Below, one piece after another: positions 47,001 through 56,041 of a DNA stretch of 64,000 nt. A model generated the notes under the pieces. It worked only from the letters and a program-made list of their open reading frames with translations. It did not search any database and had not been told where the DNA came from. Location of the stretch: contig NZ_QNQZ01000001.1 in NCBI RefSeq assembly GCF_003390935.1, positions 806,001 to 870,000 on the forward strand. Reading direction: 5' to 3'. Each line of letters begins with the position of its first letter. The first letter of the stretch is position 1. A program made the translations under genes and the position numbers. Origin of the DNA: Lewinella sp. IMCC34191. GTDB taxonomy: Bacteria > Bacteroidota > Bacteroidia > Chitinophagales > Saprospiraceae.

Positions 47001-47009
47001 TCGTTTTAA
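44004..47009 (+). CDS. SusC/RagA-type TonB-linked outer-membrane transporter
   Basis: 1001 residues from the ATG at 44004, with a signal peptide (ending AVGAAQ). In order: a carboxypeptidase-regulatory-like domain (AITGTITDAESGDPLIGASV and GTVTDFDGNFELNVP), the TonB box region, a plug (LTGAVTVLSEEDFNKGVITS, PEQLIQGRAAGVQVTQTSG and NNNPLFVVDGVPLS), and a 22-strand barrel to the C-terminal ARTVTFGLNASF. SusC takes up oligosaccharides or peptides across the outer membrane with SusD as lid. The substrate cannot be told; no sugar-degrading enzyme gene is adjacent. Confidence 0.96.
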   Translation: MKLNLYHCYRGPGLILLCLLLSAVGAAQQAITGTITDAESGDPLIGASVVVTGSTTGTVTDFDGNFELNVPAEANSITVSYTGYGTQEIAITEGQTAYTIELTSGELLQEVVVVGYGAVKKQDLTGAVTVLSEEDFNKGVITSPEQLIQGRAAGVQVTQTSGEPGAGVNFRIRGTSSVRSNNNPLFVVDGVPLSGESTAADGSIGGLGNTTARNPLNFLNPSDIESINVLKDASATAIYGSRGANGVVLITTKSGASGQGVLTYETTVGLASISKRYDVLGRDAFLDAYRSFNGDAATETLDGGADVNWQDEIFRTALTHTHNLSFGGGDEGGAYRFSASYMDQEGIVDQSGLQRISARFNGNKRFIDDRLGLSTQITVSDIHDDNVPITTNSGFEGDLLGNILKANPTQTILNPDGTYNQVSQTEPNPLALLNLYEGYTNTLRLLGNVSAEVGITDALTFKSVYGIDRSFSTRADAQSPLQRVQGIEGIGRATLNDLRVSNNLWENYFTLRTDLGGAIAFEGLLGYSYQSFERAGKTAGFSNFRRITDPDIMINNVSAADQINGAGAFGNSFRTQDELQSYFGRINFDIADKYLLTATLRADGSTRFANENQYGLFPSFAFKWRLLEEGFAPESFSDLGLRVGYGVTGNQELPHNQYQLRRQFVGYGYNAGTTGLDGGRYETIAFDNENLQWESTSQINAGIDWGINNNRLSGSIDYYYKSTSDLLIQTRSAQPAVQEFVWENLDADVINEGVELAVNYVAVDRGSFTWDVIFNVAYNNNVVRNFDRLINTGDISGQGLTGAYAQRIAEGQPLYAFFLREFGGYDEEGNSIYPNGDVQEFTGQSPLPKVTGGLTNQLLIGNVDINLFFTGQFGFYIYNNTANAFFTAGALSNGRNVSSDVVGNGEGRLNAPDVSTRFVEKGDFVRLQNASIGYTIPTREGILSNMRISLTGQNLFVITGYSGQDPEVSISKPLNGVPSIGIDYTAYPRARTVTFGLNASF

Positions 47010-47023
47010 TCATAAATCCCATT

Positions 47024-47078
47024 CTCCCGGCGAACCTGCTGGCGGAATAGCTATTCTGCCCTGCCGAGTCGCCGGGAG
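47024..47078 (+). ncRNA. Structured RNA element between susC and susD
   Basis: A 10-bp outer stem, CTCCCGGCGA (47024-47033) with TCGCCGGGAG (47069-47078), encloses an inner hairpin, GGCGGAATAG (47041-47050) with CTATTCTGCC (47051-47060). It starts 14 nt after the susC stop, and there is no T-run. It could stabilise the upstream mRNA end, attenuate transcription into susD, or be processed. It is inferred from base pairing only. Confidence 0.6.
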
Positions 47079-47098
47079 CATGACTTTAATAAAATCAT

Positions 47099-48595
47099 AT
47101 GCAAATTTTGACAAAGAGGAGCCTGCTTCAGCCGCTCTGTTTCTTCTGCCTACTTCTTGCTACCCAGTCGTGCACTGATTTGTCCGTAGAGGAATTTGAT
47201 TCAGTGGTTATCGACGAAGACGGGCCTCCGGCTCCCGGTGAAGCGGGGCAGCTGGTAGACGGGGTATATGATGGCTTATCCACTTTTACGGACCAGGCCA
47301 ACACCTACAGTCTGTTCGAGCACCCTTCTGACGAACTGATTCCTCCAACCCGAGGTGTAGACTGGGGTGACAACGGTGTGTGGCGAACGCTGCATGCGCA
47401 TACTTGGGATCCCACGCACGCGCAGGTACTCAATGCCTGGAATACCTTGAACCAGCGCATCTATAATACCGCTGAGATTCTTGCAGCCAATCCGAGTGCC
47501 GAGGATGAAGCCCATGGACGCTTCCTGCAGGGATTTTTCATGTGGCACGTACTTGATTTATATGGAGTTGTTCCCTTCCGGGAGTTTGGTGAAGGCGTCG
47601 ATGTACTCCCCCGGGTCATCTCCCGAAGCGATGCTATCGACCTTGCTATCAGTCAAGTCGAAGCCTCGATCGATAACCTGCCCAGCGCCGGGCCCGGTGA
47701 GAACATACAGGGGACGAAGGCCGCTGCATACTCTATGCTAACGCGGATGTACCTGAACAAAGCGGTTTATAAAGCGGACAATCCTGCCGGCCCCTACGAT
47801 CACAATGCCGATGACCTACAAAAGGTAATTGACTACGCAGACATGGTTACCGACGAAGGCTACAGTTTTGATCCCAACTACTTCGAAATTTTCGAAGCCG
47901 GATCGGACAACGAGCCCATTCTGGTGAGTAACCAGGGAACCCCCCAAAACCGGTGGATGATGACGCTGCACTACAGCCAGAACCCTTCGGGCTGGAACGG
48001 CTTCACGACTTTGGCAGATTTCTACAACGCATTTGATCCGGAAGATCCGCGGATCGGTAGAGAACCGACACCGGATGGAACGGCTTCTTCCGGTATTGGT
48101 GTCGGATTTCTGCAGGGACAACAAGTTACCGACGAGGGCAACGAACTGATCGACACCCGTACCCAGCAACCGCTGTTCTTTACCGAGGACGTTGGTTTGG
48201 CCGGCGTACCTACGAATGCAGGCGTGCGCGTTATCAAGTACCACCCCGCCCGTTCCGGAAAGTACATTCTCATCCGGTACGCCGAGTCGCAGCTGAACAA
48301 GGCCGAGGCCCAACTTCGACTGGGGGACGCTGCCGGAGCGCTCGAAACCGTCAATACCATGCGGGCTACCCGCGGTACCCCCGAACTCGGTTCCATCGAT
48401 CTCGACGGCATGCTTATGGAGCGTGGTTTCGAGCTCTACTGGGAAGGACTCCGTCGGGTCGACCAGATCCGTTTCGGAACCTTTACCGATACCTGGGATG
48501 AGAAGACGGTCACCGATCCTACTCGTGTGCTGTTCCCCATTCCTCAGCAGGCCCTCGACTCCAATCCCAACCTGGAGCAGAATCCTGGATACTAA
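47099..48595 (+). CDS. SusD/RagB-family outer-membrane binding lipoprotein
   Basis: 498 residues with a lipoprotein signal (LLLATQSCTDLSV, Cys about 26). It has the helical SusD fold: a TPR-like first half (GRFLQGFFMWHVLDLYGVVP, GTKAAAYSMLTRMYLNKAVY) and the diagnostic C-terminal segment MLMERGFELYWEGLRRVDQIRFG followed by LFPIPQQALDSNPNLEQNPGY. It forms the lid of the SusC pore and binds substrate at the cell surface. It lies 89 bp after susC, beyond a structured element, and ends before a strong terminator. Confidence 0.96.
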   Translation: MQILTKRSLLQPLCFFCLLLATQSCTDLSVEEFDSVVIDEDGPPAPGEAGQLVDGVYDGLSTFTDQANTYSLFEHPSDELIPPTRGVDWGDNGVWRTLHAHTWDPTHAQVLNAWNTLNQRIYNTAEILAANPSAEDEAHGRFLQGFFMWHVLDLYGVVPFREFGEGVDVLPRVISRSDAIDLAISQVEASIDNLPSAGPGENIQGTKAAAYSMLTRMYLNKAVYKADNPAGPYDHNADDLQKVIDYADMVTDEGYSFDPNYFEIFEAGSDNEPILVSNQGTPQNRWMMTLHYSQNPSGWNGFTTLADFYNAFDPEDPRIGREPTPDGTASSGIGVGFLQGQQVTDEGNELIDTRTQQPLFFTEDVGLAGVPTNAGVRVIKYHPARSGKYILIRYAESQLNKAEAQLRLGDAAGALETVNTMRATRGTPELGSIDLDGMLMERGFELYWEGLRRVDQIRFGTFTDTWDEKTVTDPTRVLFPIPQQALDSNPNLEQNPGY

Positions 48596-48628
48596 CCGAC
48601 ATAGGGCATATTAGCACCTTATGGAACG

Positions 48629-48662
48629 AAGAGCGAGTAGCCCGGCTGCTCGCTCTTTTTTT
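48629..48662 (+). terminator. Rho-independent terminator after susD
   Basis: A 12-bp stem (48629-48640 AAGAGCGAGTAG with 48646-48657, one G-T pair) and a 5-nt loop are followed by a seven-T run (48656-48662). It lies 34 nt after the SusD stop. A longer frame of the next gene starts inside it (48621), so that start is rejected. Confidence 0.88.
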
Positions 48663-48689
48663 ATCTTCACCCATATTCCCGCCGGTGGT

Positions 48690-51600
48690 ATGTTTCGATA
48701 TTTTCTCCCGCTTTTTTTAGCCTCATTACTGCATTGTAGCCCTTCCGAACCGTCCGGATCGACTGTCGCGGAGTCACCTACGATGTTTCAGCGCGTGGAT
48801 TCCACGCACACCGGAATCGCTTTTGTCAATACCGTACGAAACAGCCAGGAATTCAATATTTTCAGTTACCGTAACTTCTACAACGGGGGAGGCGTCGGTA
48901 TCGGTGATCTGAATAATGACGGCTTAGCTGATATTTATCTCACGGCTAACCAGGGGCCGAACAAACTGTATCTGAATCAGGGGGACTGGCAATTCGAGGA
49001 CGCATCCGAAACGGCGGGCGTCCAACTCGCCGGCCAGTGGAGTACGGGGGTCACCCTGGTGGACATCGATGGGGACGGTTGGTTAGATATCTATGTCTGC
49101 AACGCCGGCTTCCAGAAGGGCGTAAATCAACGCAACAGCCTGTTGATCAACCAACACGACGGTACCTTCCGCGATGCAGCCGCCGAATACGGTCTGGACG
49201 ATGACGGTTACGCAACTCACGCAGCATTCTTCGACTACGACCTGGATGGCGATTTAGACGTCTATCTGCTCAACAACAGTTTCATTCCCGTCAATACCCT
49301 CAATCTAAGCAGCCAGCGGGAGCGCTACGCCGATGATTGGAACGTAAAACCCTTCCTGCGGGGTGGGGGAGACCGCCTGCTTCGTAATGAGTCCGGTAAG
49401 TTCACGGATGTGAGCGCGGAGGCCGGCATCTACGGTAGCCTGATCGGTTTCGGTCTCGGGGTCACGGTAGGAGACGTCAACGGAGATTACTACCCTGACA
49501 TCTACGTCTCCAACGATTTTTTCGAGCGCGACTACCTGTACATCAACCAGGGCAATGGAACCTTTAAAGAGGAGGTAGAGCAGTACATGCGGCACCTTAG
49601 CCTGGCGAGCATGGGGGCGGATATGGCCGACATCAATAACGACGGCTACCCCGAACTCTTCGCTACCGAAATGCTGCCGGAATCCGATTACCGGCGGAAG
49701 ACGACCGTCCAGTTCGAGAACTTAACGGGATACGAGCTCAAGCAGCAACGCGGATTCTACCACCAATATATGCACAATACGCTGCAACTCAATAATGCGG
49801 ACGGGACCTTCAGCGAAATCGCGCAGTACGCGGGGGTAGAGGCGACGGACTGGAGTTGGGGCGCTCTGCTGTTCGATGTCGATCAGGATGGCTGGCGCGA
49901 CATATTCGTGAGCAACGGTATCTACCACAACCTGACCAGCCAGGACTTTATCGATTTTTTCGCAGATGATATCGTGCGCAAGATGGCCCTTACGGGCAAA
50001 AAAGAGGAAGTCGACAAGATCATCGACGAGATGCCCTCGGAGCCGCTGCCTAACAAGTTGTACTGGAACCGGGGAGACCTGTCTTTCGCCGATGTGTCTA
50101 CGGACTGGGGTATGGGCGAAGCCTCATTTTCGAACGGGGCGGCTTACGGCGACCTGGACGGCGACGGCGACCTGGATCTCGTAGTAAATAATGTGAACCA
50201 GCCTGTATTCGTTCTCGAGAATCGAGCCACGGAGCTCACGGACAATCACCGAATCACGGTGCGGCTTTACGGACCGGAAGGCGGCAACCGCTTCGCCATC
50301 GGTGCCTCCATCGCCGTGCACCAGGACGATCGGGTCTACAGCAGTGTGGTGATGCCCAGCCGTGGCTTTCAGTCAAGTGTGGACTATCCGCAGCACATTG
50401 GGATCGGCCATTCCGCTGGCGTGGATTCCGTGGTTATCGTGTGGCCTGATCGTACGGTCACCACCTTGGACAGCATTGATACGCGGGAGCCATTGGAAGT
50501 TGACTACGTCCAAGCGAATCGTCGACCGCTTCCGCGTTATATCAACGATAGGAGAGCCTCCTTGGAAGTAGCACCTCCCCTACTCACCCCGGTGCAACTA
50601 AGCCTGACCGCGCATGTGGAAGACGATCACCTCGATCTATTGAACGAAGGCTTAGTTATCCGGACGCTCGGTCATGAGGGGCCCCTATCGGCCGTAGGAG
50701 ATGTTGACGGTGACGGCTATGACGACCTGTACATCGGCGGTGCCCGTAATCAGCCGGGGCAATTGTATCTGCAGCGGGGCGGCCGCTTCGTTCGCTCGGA
50801 GCAGTCCGCACTCGACCAGGTAAGCCAGACGGAAGATTCCGGCGTCGCGCTGTTCGACGCAGACGGGGACGGAGACCTCGATTTGTACGTCGGCTCCGCA
50901 GGCAATGCCGCCCCGGCCAATTCGCCGATGCTGGCGGATAAGCTGTTCTTCAACGATGGAAATGGCAACTTCACCCTCCGGAGTGGAAGCCTGCCCCGAA
51001 TTGGCGTGAACACTTCGGTCGTCGTTCCGCTGGATTTTGACGGCGACGGTGACTCGGACCTATTCGTCGGTACGCGCAGCATGCCCGGGAATTATGGCGT
51101 GCCCGTGCCGAGTTTCCTCTTAGAAAACAATGGTGCCGGGCGCTTTCGGGATATTACCCGCTCCGTGGCTCCACAGTTGGCAAGCCTCGGCATGCTCACC
51201 GATGCTACGCTCGAAGTCAGGCAGGATGGTGCGGAAAACATTTTGACGACGGTAAGTGAATGGGGAACGCCCCGTCAATTTCACCTTGCCCACGGCCAGG
51301 TATCCGAAATCAAATCCAATCTAGATGCCTATTCGGGCTGGTGGTACGCGGTGGAACAGGCTGATATGGATGGTGACGGTGACCTGGACCTGATCCTGGG
51401 TAATCGAGGCGAAAATTTCTACTTCTCCGCCGATACGGCGCGTCCGGCTAAACTGTACGTGGCTGATTTCGACGGGAACGGTACCGTAGAAAAAATCATG
51501 ACCCAGCACCTGGAGAAACGGGACATGCCCCTGGCTATGAAGCGTGACCTTACCGCCCAGTTGGCCGGATTACGAAAGGCAAATCTCCGTCACTCGGATT

Positions 51601-52052
51601 ACGCAGAGCGATCAATCGATGAGCTTTTCTCACCGGAAGTGCTTGATCGAGCGTTTGTGTTGGAAGCAAATTACTTCCAGTCGGCCATCGCGTTCCGCGA
51701 ATCCGACGGCAACTACCGGCTTGAGCCGTTACCATCGCGTGCGCAACTTTCCAGCGTAAATGCCATCCGTGCGGTAGATGTAAATGGCGACGGAGCGCAG
51801 GATATAGTGCTTGGTGGTAACCTGAGTGGTTTTTTACCCCAGTATTCCCGGTTAGATGCCAGCTACGGGCAGGTCCTGCTCAACCGCGGCGACGGCACTT
51901 TTGACGAGCTAACTTCCTCCGAATCAGGCATTGGGGTCATTGGCGACATCAAGGATCTCCAGTTACTAAGTCTGGGAACCGACCGGATATTATTGATGAC
52001 CATCAATGACGCAGGTCCGCTGACCTACCGCCTGCCGTCCATCGTGCAATAA
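48690..52052 (+). CDS. Large FG-GAP/ASPIC-UnbV (CRTAC1-type) surface lipoprotein, first copy
   Basis: 1120 residues from the ATG at 48690, which gives a lipoprotein signal (LASLLHCSPSE). Residues about 55-490 contain FG-GAP/VCBS beta-propeller repeats with calcium loops (GDLNNDGLADIYL, VDIDGDGWLDIYV, GDVNGDYYPDIYV). An ASPIC/UnbV domain follows (about 510-620; RITVRLYGPEGGNRFAIGAS then VDSVVIVWPDRTVT), then a second propeller region (VGDVDGDGYDDLYIGG, LFDADGDGDLDLYVG). These repeats resemble integrin-alpha propellers. The role is unknown; they often follow SusC/SusD pairs. A terminator precedes it and a TATCTTCA box lies 20 nt before the ATG, so it may have its own promoter. Confidence 0.87.
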   Translation: MFRYFLPLFLASLLHCSPSEPSGSTVAESPTMFQRVDSTHTGIAFVNTVRNSQEFNIFSYRNFYNGGGVGIGDLNNDGLADIYLTANQGPNKLYLNQGDWQFEDASETAGVQLAGQWSTGVTLVDIDGDGWLDIYVCNAGFQKGVNQRNSLLINQHDGTFRDAAAEYGLDDDGYATHAAFFDYDLDGDLDVYLLNNSFIPVNTLNLSSQRERYADDWNVKPFLRGGGDRLLRNESGKFTDVSAEAGIYGSLIGFGLGVTVGDVNGDYYPDIYVSNDFFERDYLYINQGNGTFKEEVEQYMRHLSLASMGADMADINNDGYPELFATEMLPESDYRRKTTVQFENLTGYELKQQRGFYHQYMHNTLQLNNADGTFSEIAQYAGVEATDWSWGALLFDVDQDGWRDIFVSNGIYHNLTSQDFIDFFADDIVRKMALTGKKEEVDKIIDEMPSEPLPNKLYWNRGDLSFADVSTDWGMGEASFSNGAAYGDLDGDGDLDLVVNNVNQPVFVLENRATELTDNHRITVRLYGPEGGNRFAIGASIAVHQDDRVYSSVVMPSRGFQSSVDYPQHIGIGHSAGVDSVVIVWPDRTVTTLDSIDTREPLEVDYVQANRRPLPRYINDRRASLEVAPPLLTPVQLSLTAHVEDDHLDLLNEGLVIRTLGHEGPLSAVGDVDGDGYDDLYIGGARNQPGQLYLQRGGRFVRSEQSALDQVSQTEDSGVALFDADGDGDLDLYVGSAGNAAPANSPMLADKLFFNDGNGNFTLRSGSLPRIGVNTSVVVPLDFDGDGDSDLFVGTRSMPGNYGVPVPSFLLENNGAGRFRDITRSVAPQLASLGMLTDATLEVRQDGAENILTTVSEWGTPRQFHLAHGQVSEIKSNLDAYSGWWYAVEQADMDGDGDLDLILGNRGENFYFSADTARPAKLYVADFDGNGTVEKIMTQHLEKRDMPLAMKRDLTAQLAGLRKANLRHSDYAERSIDELFSPEVLDRAFVLEANYFQSAIAFRESDGNYRLEPLPSRAQLSSVNAIRAVDVNGDGAQDIVLGGNLSGFLPQYSRLDASYGQVLLNRGDGTFDELTSSESGIGVIGDIKDLQLLSLGTDRILLMTINDAGPLTYRLPSIVQ

Positions 52053-52059
52053 TTTCGCT

Positions 52060-55000
52060 GTGTACGTACTTCATCACCTACCGCCGGTTTCTCCCATTGC
52101 ATTGTCAATAGCGCTGCTTGGGCTGGTCTTCACCTTATTTGGCTGCGAAAAGGGACGGGGCGCTGAACCCGAATCGGCTGGTTTCACCTTGTTGCAGTCC
52201 GACCGCACCGGCCTGGATTTCACGAACAGCCCGCAGTTATCGGAGGAGCTGAACGTCTTCAACTACATGTACTTCTACAATGGCGGGGGACTGGCGGCCG
52301 GCGACTTTAATAACGATGGATTACCCGATCTATACTTCACCGCCAACCGGGACCGAAACGCGCTGTACATCAACCAAGGTGACCTTCGCTTCCGGGAAGT
52401 AACGGACATCGCCGGCCTGGCCGGTCAGCCGGGCTGGACGACTGGCGCCTCCGTGGTAGACATCAACCAGGATGGACGGCTGGATATTTATGTCAGTCAG
52501 GTAAGCGGGTACGCCGGACTCACCGGCCACAACCAGTTGTACATCAATGAGGGTGTCGATGAAGCGGGGATACCGTTGTTCAGCGAATCCGCGCAGATGT
52601 ATGGGCTGGACCAGCAGGGATTCGGAACCCAGGCCGTATTCTTCGACTATGACGGAGACGGCGATCTCGACTGCTTCCAACTCAACCACTCCGTGCACCA
52701 AAACGGAACCTTCGGACCACGAGCGAGCTTTGCCGACGAGGATAGACATCCATTGGCCGGTGACCGACTGCTGCGCAACGATGGATTACCCGACGGAAAA
52801 GGCAACGGGGGATTCACCGACGTCAGTGCGGAGGCCGGAATCATCGGTACGGCGCTCGGCTACGGCCTGGGGGTTTCGGTCGGTGACGTGAATAACGACG
52901 GGTGGCCGGATTTGTACGTCGGGAACGACTTCCACGAAAACGACTACCTCTACATTAATCAGGGTAACGGTACCTTCCGGGAGGCACTGACGGAGATGCT
53001 TCGCCACACGAGTCGCTTTACCATGGGCGTAGATCTGGCCGATATCAATAATGATGGGTATACCGACATCTTCAGCCTGGATATGCTACCGGAAGATCCC
53101 ATCATCCTCAAGCAATCCCTAGCAGAAGACGGATACGACGTATTTCGATTCAAGCTGGGTTTCGGATACAATCCTCAATTTTCGCGCAACACCCTCCAAC
53201 TTAATAACGGAGACGATACCTACAGCGAAATTGCCGCCCAAGCCGGGATACACGCTACCGACTGGTCGTGGGCCCCGCTCTTTTTCGATATGGACGATGA
53301 CGGACACACGGACCTATTCATCAGCAATGGTATCCCCAGGCGGATGAACGATATAGACTGGATCAACTTCAAGACCCAGGACAACCGGGAGCAGGTCGCC
53401 GAGGGCGGGGAAGTACCCGACGACGAACTCGACTACGTCACCAAGATGCCCCAGATCAAACTGCGGAACAAATTTTACCGCAATTCAGGGAAGCTGCACT
53501 TCCAGGATCTCTCGGACGGGGTGGCCGGAGCGGTCGAATCCTATTCCAACAGCGCGGTGTACATCGATTTGGATAGCGACGGTGACCTGGATATCGTCAC
53601 GAATAACATCGAGGACAATCCTTTCATCTACCGAAACGATCTACGGCTAAAGGAAGCGGAGCAGGGGGATACTACCGGGGCATACTTGCAATTACGATTC
53701 AACGGACCAGAAGGAAACCGCAATGCCGTAGGGGCCAGCGTAATCGTATACGGTAAAGAAAAACGCCAGCGGTTTGAAAATTACCCCGCGCGAGGGTTTC
53801 AATCCTCGGCACAGGCACCACTGCATCTGGGGTTGGGAGATTCCGGTGCCGTCGACTCTATACTGGTGGTTTGGCCGGACCGTACGTATACAAGGATCCG
53901 GCCCGACGAATTTAATTCGAGCATATCGGTCACCTATCAACCGAATCTTCCTCTCTATGACTTTTCGGGCATTGGCTTATCGTTTGCCGGAGCAGAATTG
54001 AGCGACGAAGCCGGTCCTTTGGGCATTCGGCACCGGCACGTAGAAAACCAATTCGTCGACTTTAATCGCGAACCGCTTATTCCCCATATGGTATCTACCG
54101 AAGGACCCGCTTTAGCCGTCGGTGACATAACCGGGGACGGCCTGGAGGATTTCTTCGTCGGCTCCGCAAAACGAGAACGTAGCGTGTTCTACGTACAAAC
54201 AACCAGGGGCGTTTTTCAGCGAATGCCCGTTCCAGAGATTGAGAAGGACAGCATCTTCGAGGACGTGGATGCCGCGCTTGCGGATCTGGATAACGACGGG
54301 GATTTGGACCTGATTATCTCGGCCGGCGGGAACGAATACGAACGAGAGCACGAGCCGCGTAGGCAGCGTAGTTACCTGAACGATGGCAGCGGCAATTTCC
54401 AGCGTCACGACGTGCTCCAAGACGTGTTCGCCACGGCGTCCAAAGTGCTCCCGCAGGACTATGACGGGGATGGTCTGGTGGATCTGGTCGTTACCGGGCG
54501 TGTGGTTCCGAACGCATACGGGGAAACCCCAAAATCTTATCTTTTTCGCAACACCGGAAATTTGACATTCACGGATGTGACGGCGGAGGTGGCCCCTACC
54601 TTATCCGAAATGGGACGAATTACCGATGCGGAATGGGCGGACCTGAACGATGACGGAAATCCGGATCTGGTAGTGGCCATCGAGTGGGGATACGTTACGG
54701 CGCTGATGAACGAGGATGGCCGCTTTATCCCAAAGCGCCTAAGTGAGCAAACGGGATGGTGGACGAGCCTTTGCGTCGTCGATGCCGACCAGGACGGAAA
54801 GCTGGATGTACTCGCCGGAAATTTTGGCACCAACAACAAGCTGCAACCCGACGCTCAACATCCGGTACGCCTCCGTGTCAATGATTTTGACGGGAATGGG
54901 CGTCAGGAAACCGTACTTACCTACTTCGTGGGCGACCGCGAATTGCCGTTCGCTAACTATGCTGAGTTGGTCAAGCAATTGCCCGGTTTGAAGAAAAAGT

Positions 55001-55452
55001 ACATCTACGCCCGCGATTTTGCCCGCGCCGATCCGGCCGAATTATTCGGGCCAAGCTGGGAGGATGCCGAGACCCTTGAAATACAGTCGATGGTGAGCGT
55101 CCTTCTCCGACAGGATAATTACGGAGAGTTTACAAGTGAGCCGCTTCCGGAGAGATTGCAGTGGTCATCGATCCATGCGATTCAACAGCTTCCCGATCAG
55201 GATGATGGGACTCGTTTTCTGGTGGGCGGGAACTTCCTTAACGCTAACATTGAAATGGGTTGGTACGATGCCGGAAGGCTGGCGGTACTTACGATAAACA
55301 GAGCGGGCGAAATGCAGGTGGCTTACCCGGAAGGTGCCGCCTTCGGCCAGGTTAGAAACATGGAGGCCATCGAGCTCGGGGATACGGAACGCGCCTACCT
55401 CGTTGCTTTCAACAACGATTCCTTGCGACTATACAGAGACTCGGTCAAGTAA
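52060..55452 (+). CDS. Large FG-GAP/ASPIC-UnbV (CRTAC1-type) surface lipoprotein, second copy
   Basis: 1130 residues from a GTG start 7 bp after the first copy, so the two are co-transcribed. The lipoprotein signal ends LFGCEKG (Cys29). The domain order is the same as in the first copy: propeller repeats with DxDxDG-type loops (AAGDFNNDGLPDLYFT, FDYDGDGDLDCFQL), ASPIC/UnbV (YLQLRFNGPEGNRNAVGAS then VDSILVVWPDRTYT), second propeller (LADLDNDGDLDLIISAGG) and a similar C-terminal segment. Shared stretches such as RGFQSS, EPLPxR and FDGNG show that they are ancient tandem duplicates, now quite diverged. Function unknown. Confidence 0.87.
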   Translation: MYVLHHLPPVSPIALSIALLGLVFTLFGCEKGRGAEPESAGFTLLQSDRTGLDFTNSPQLSEELNVFNYMYFYNGGGLAAGDFNNDGLPDLYFTANRDRNALYINQGDLRFREVTDIAGLAGQPGWTTGASVVDINQDGRLDIYVSQVSGYAGLTGHNQLYINEGVDEAGIPLFSESAQMYGLDQQGFGTQAVFFDYDGDGDLDCFQLNHSVHQNGTFGPRASFADEDRHPLAGDRLLRNDGLPDGKGNGGFTDVSAEAGIIGTALGYGLGVSVGDVNNDGWPDLYVGNDFHENDYLYINQGNGTFREALTEMLRHTSRFTMGVDLADINNDGYTDIFSLDMLPEDPIILKQSLAEDGYDVFRFKLGFGYNPQFSRNTLQLNNGDDTYSEIAAQAGIHATDWSWAPLFFDMDDDGHTDLFISNGIPRRMNDIDWINFKTQDNREQVAEGGEVPDDELDYVTKMPQIKLRNKFYRNSGKLHFQDLSDGVAGAVESYSNSAVYIDLDSDGDLDIVTNNIEDNPFIYRNDLRLKEAEQGDTTGAYLQLRFNGPEGNRNAVGASVIVYGKEKRQRFENYPARGFQSSAQAPLHLGLGDSGAVDSILVVWPDRTYTRIRPDEFNSSISVTYQPNLPLYDFSGIGLSFAGAELSDEAGPLGIRHRHVENQFVDFNREPLIPHMVSTEGPALAVGDITGDGLEDFFVGSAKRERSVFYVQTTRGVFQRMPVPEIEKDSIFEDVDAALADLDNDGDLDLIISAGGNEYEREHEPRRQRSYLNDGSGNFQRHDVLQDVFATASKVLPQDYDGDGLVDLVVTGRVVPNAYGETPKSYLFRNTGNLTFTDVTAEVAPTLSEMGRITDAEWADLNDDGNPDLVVAIEWGYVTALMNEDGRFIPKRLSEQTGWWTSLCVVDADQDGKLDVLAGNFGTNNKLQPDAQHPVRLRVNDFDGNGRQETVLTYFVGDRELPFANYAELVKQLPGLKKKYIYARDFARADPAELFGPSWEDAETLEIQSMVSVLLRQDNYGEFTSEPLPERLQWSSIHAIQQLPDQDDGTRFLVGGNFLNANIEMGWYDAGRLAVLTINRAGEMQVAYPEGAAFGQVRNMEAIELGDTERAYLVAFNNDSLRLYRDSVK

Positions 55453-55472
55453 AGAACCAGGCCTAAAGCGAC

Positions 55473-55479
55473 TATCTTG
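55473..55479 (+). promoter_or_regulatory. -7-like box just before the Nudix gene
   Basis: TATCTTG, one spacer base short of TAnnTTTG, ends 4 nt before the ATG at 55484, again implying a nearly leaderless transcript. It also marks 55484 rather than an upstream frame start as the true start. Confidence 0.4.
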
Positions 55480-55483
55480 CAGG

Positions 55484-56041
55484 ATGAATTACTGTTCCCA
55501 TTGCGGTTCGGCAGACCTGGTGCTGCGGGTACCCGAGCAAGATAACCAGGAGCGGATCGTCTGTGCCAATTGCCAGACCATTCACTACCAGAACCCGAAG
55601 GTGGTCACGGGCTGCCTGCCGGTGTGGCAGGACCAGGTACTACTTTGCCGCCGTGCCATCGAACCGCGGCACGGCCTGTGGAACGTACCCAGCGGGTATC
55701 TGGAAAACGGCGAAAGCGTGGAAGCCGGTGCCCGACGGGAGGTGCGCGAGGAGGCCGCCGCGGAGGTAGAAGTTAATTACCTGATCACCTTGTACAACTT
55801 ACAGAAGGTGAATCAGGTATATCTGCAGTTCGTTGGGAACCTGGTGGATGGTAAGTTCGGGGTAGGGCCCGAATCACTCGAATGCCGCCTGTTCCGTGAG
55901 GATGAAATCCCCTGGGATGACATTGCCTTTACCAGTTCGACGTACACCCTGCGTGCGTATTTTCAGAACCGGAAACTCGGTACACAGACTTTCTACCGGG
56001 CCAGTTTTCCGGAGTTATCACCGGGACTACCGATTAGCTGA
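55484..56041 (+). CDS. Zinc-ribbon Nudix hydrolase (NudC-like/ADP-ribose type)
   Basis: 185 residues from the ATG at 55484. The N-terminus is a zinc ribbon: YCSHCGSADLVL, then IVCANCQTIHY with four cysteines. The Nudix box is GYLENGESVEAGARREVREE (the G-x5-E-x7-REVxEE pattern). The combination occurs in NADH pyrophosphatase-like and related hydrolases. The substrate is probably a nucleoside diphosphate derivative. The frame is open 150 bp further upstream inside the preceding gene, but the zinc ribbon begins at this ATG. It overlaps the kdsB 3' end by 8 bp. Confidence 0.9.
   Translation: MNYCSHCGSADLVLRVPEQDNQERIVCANCQTIHYQNPKVVTGCLPVWQDQVLLCRRAIEPRHGLWNVPSGYLENGESVEAGARREVREEAAAEVEVNYLITLYNLQKVNQVYLQFVGNLVDGKFGVGPESLECRLFREDEIPWDDIAFTSSTYTLRAYFQNRKLGTQTFYRASFPELSPGLPIS

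Noticed and set aside
51788-51803. Third copy of the dispersed repeat inside the first propeller lipoprotein gene
   Set aside because: The similarity to GCGGCGGAGCGCAGG is explained by coding for GDGAQD in a calcium loop.
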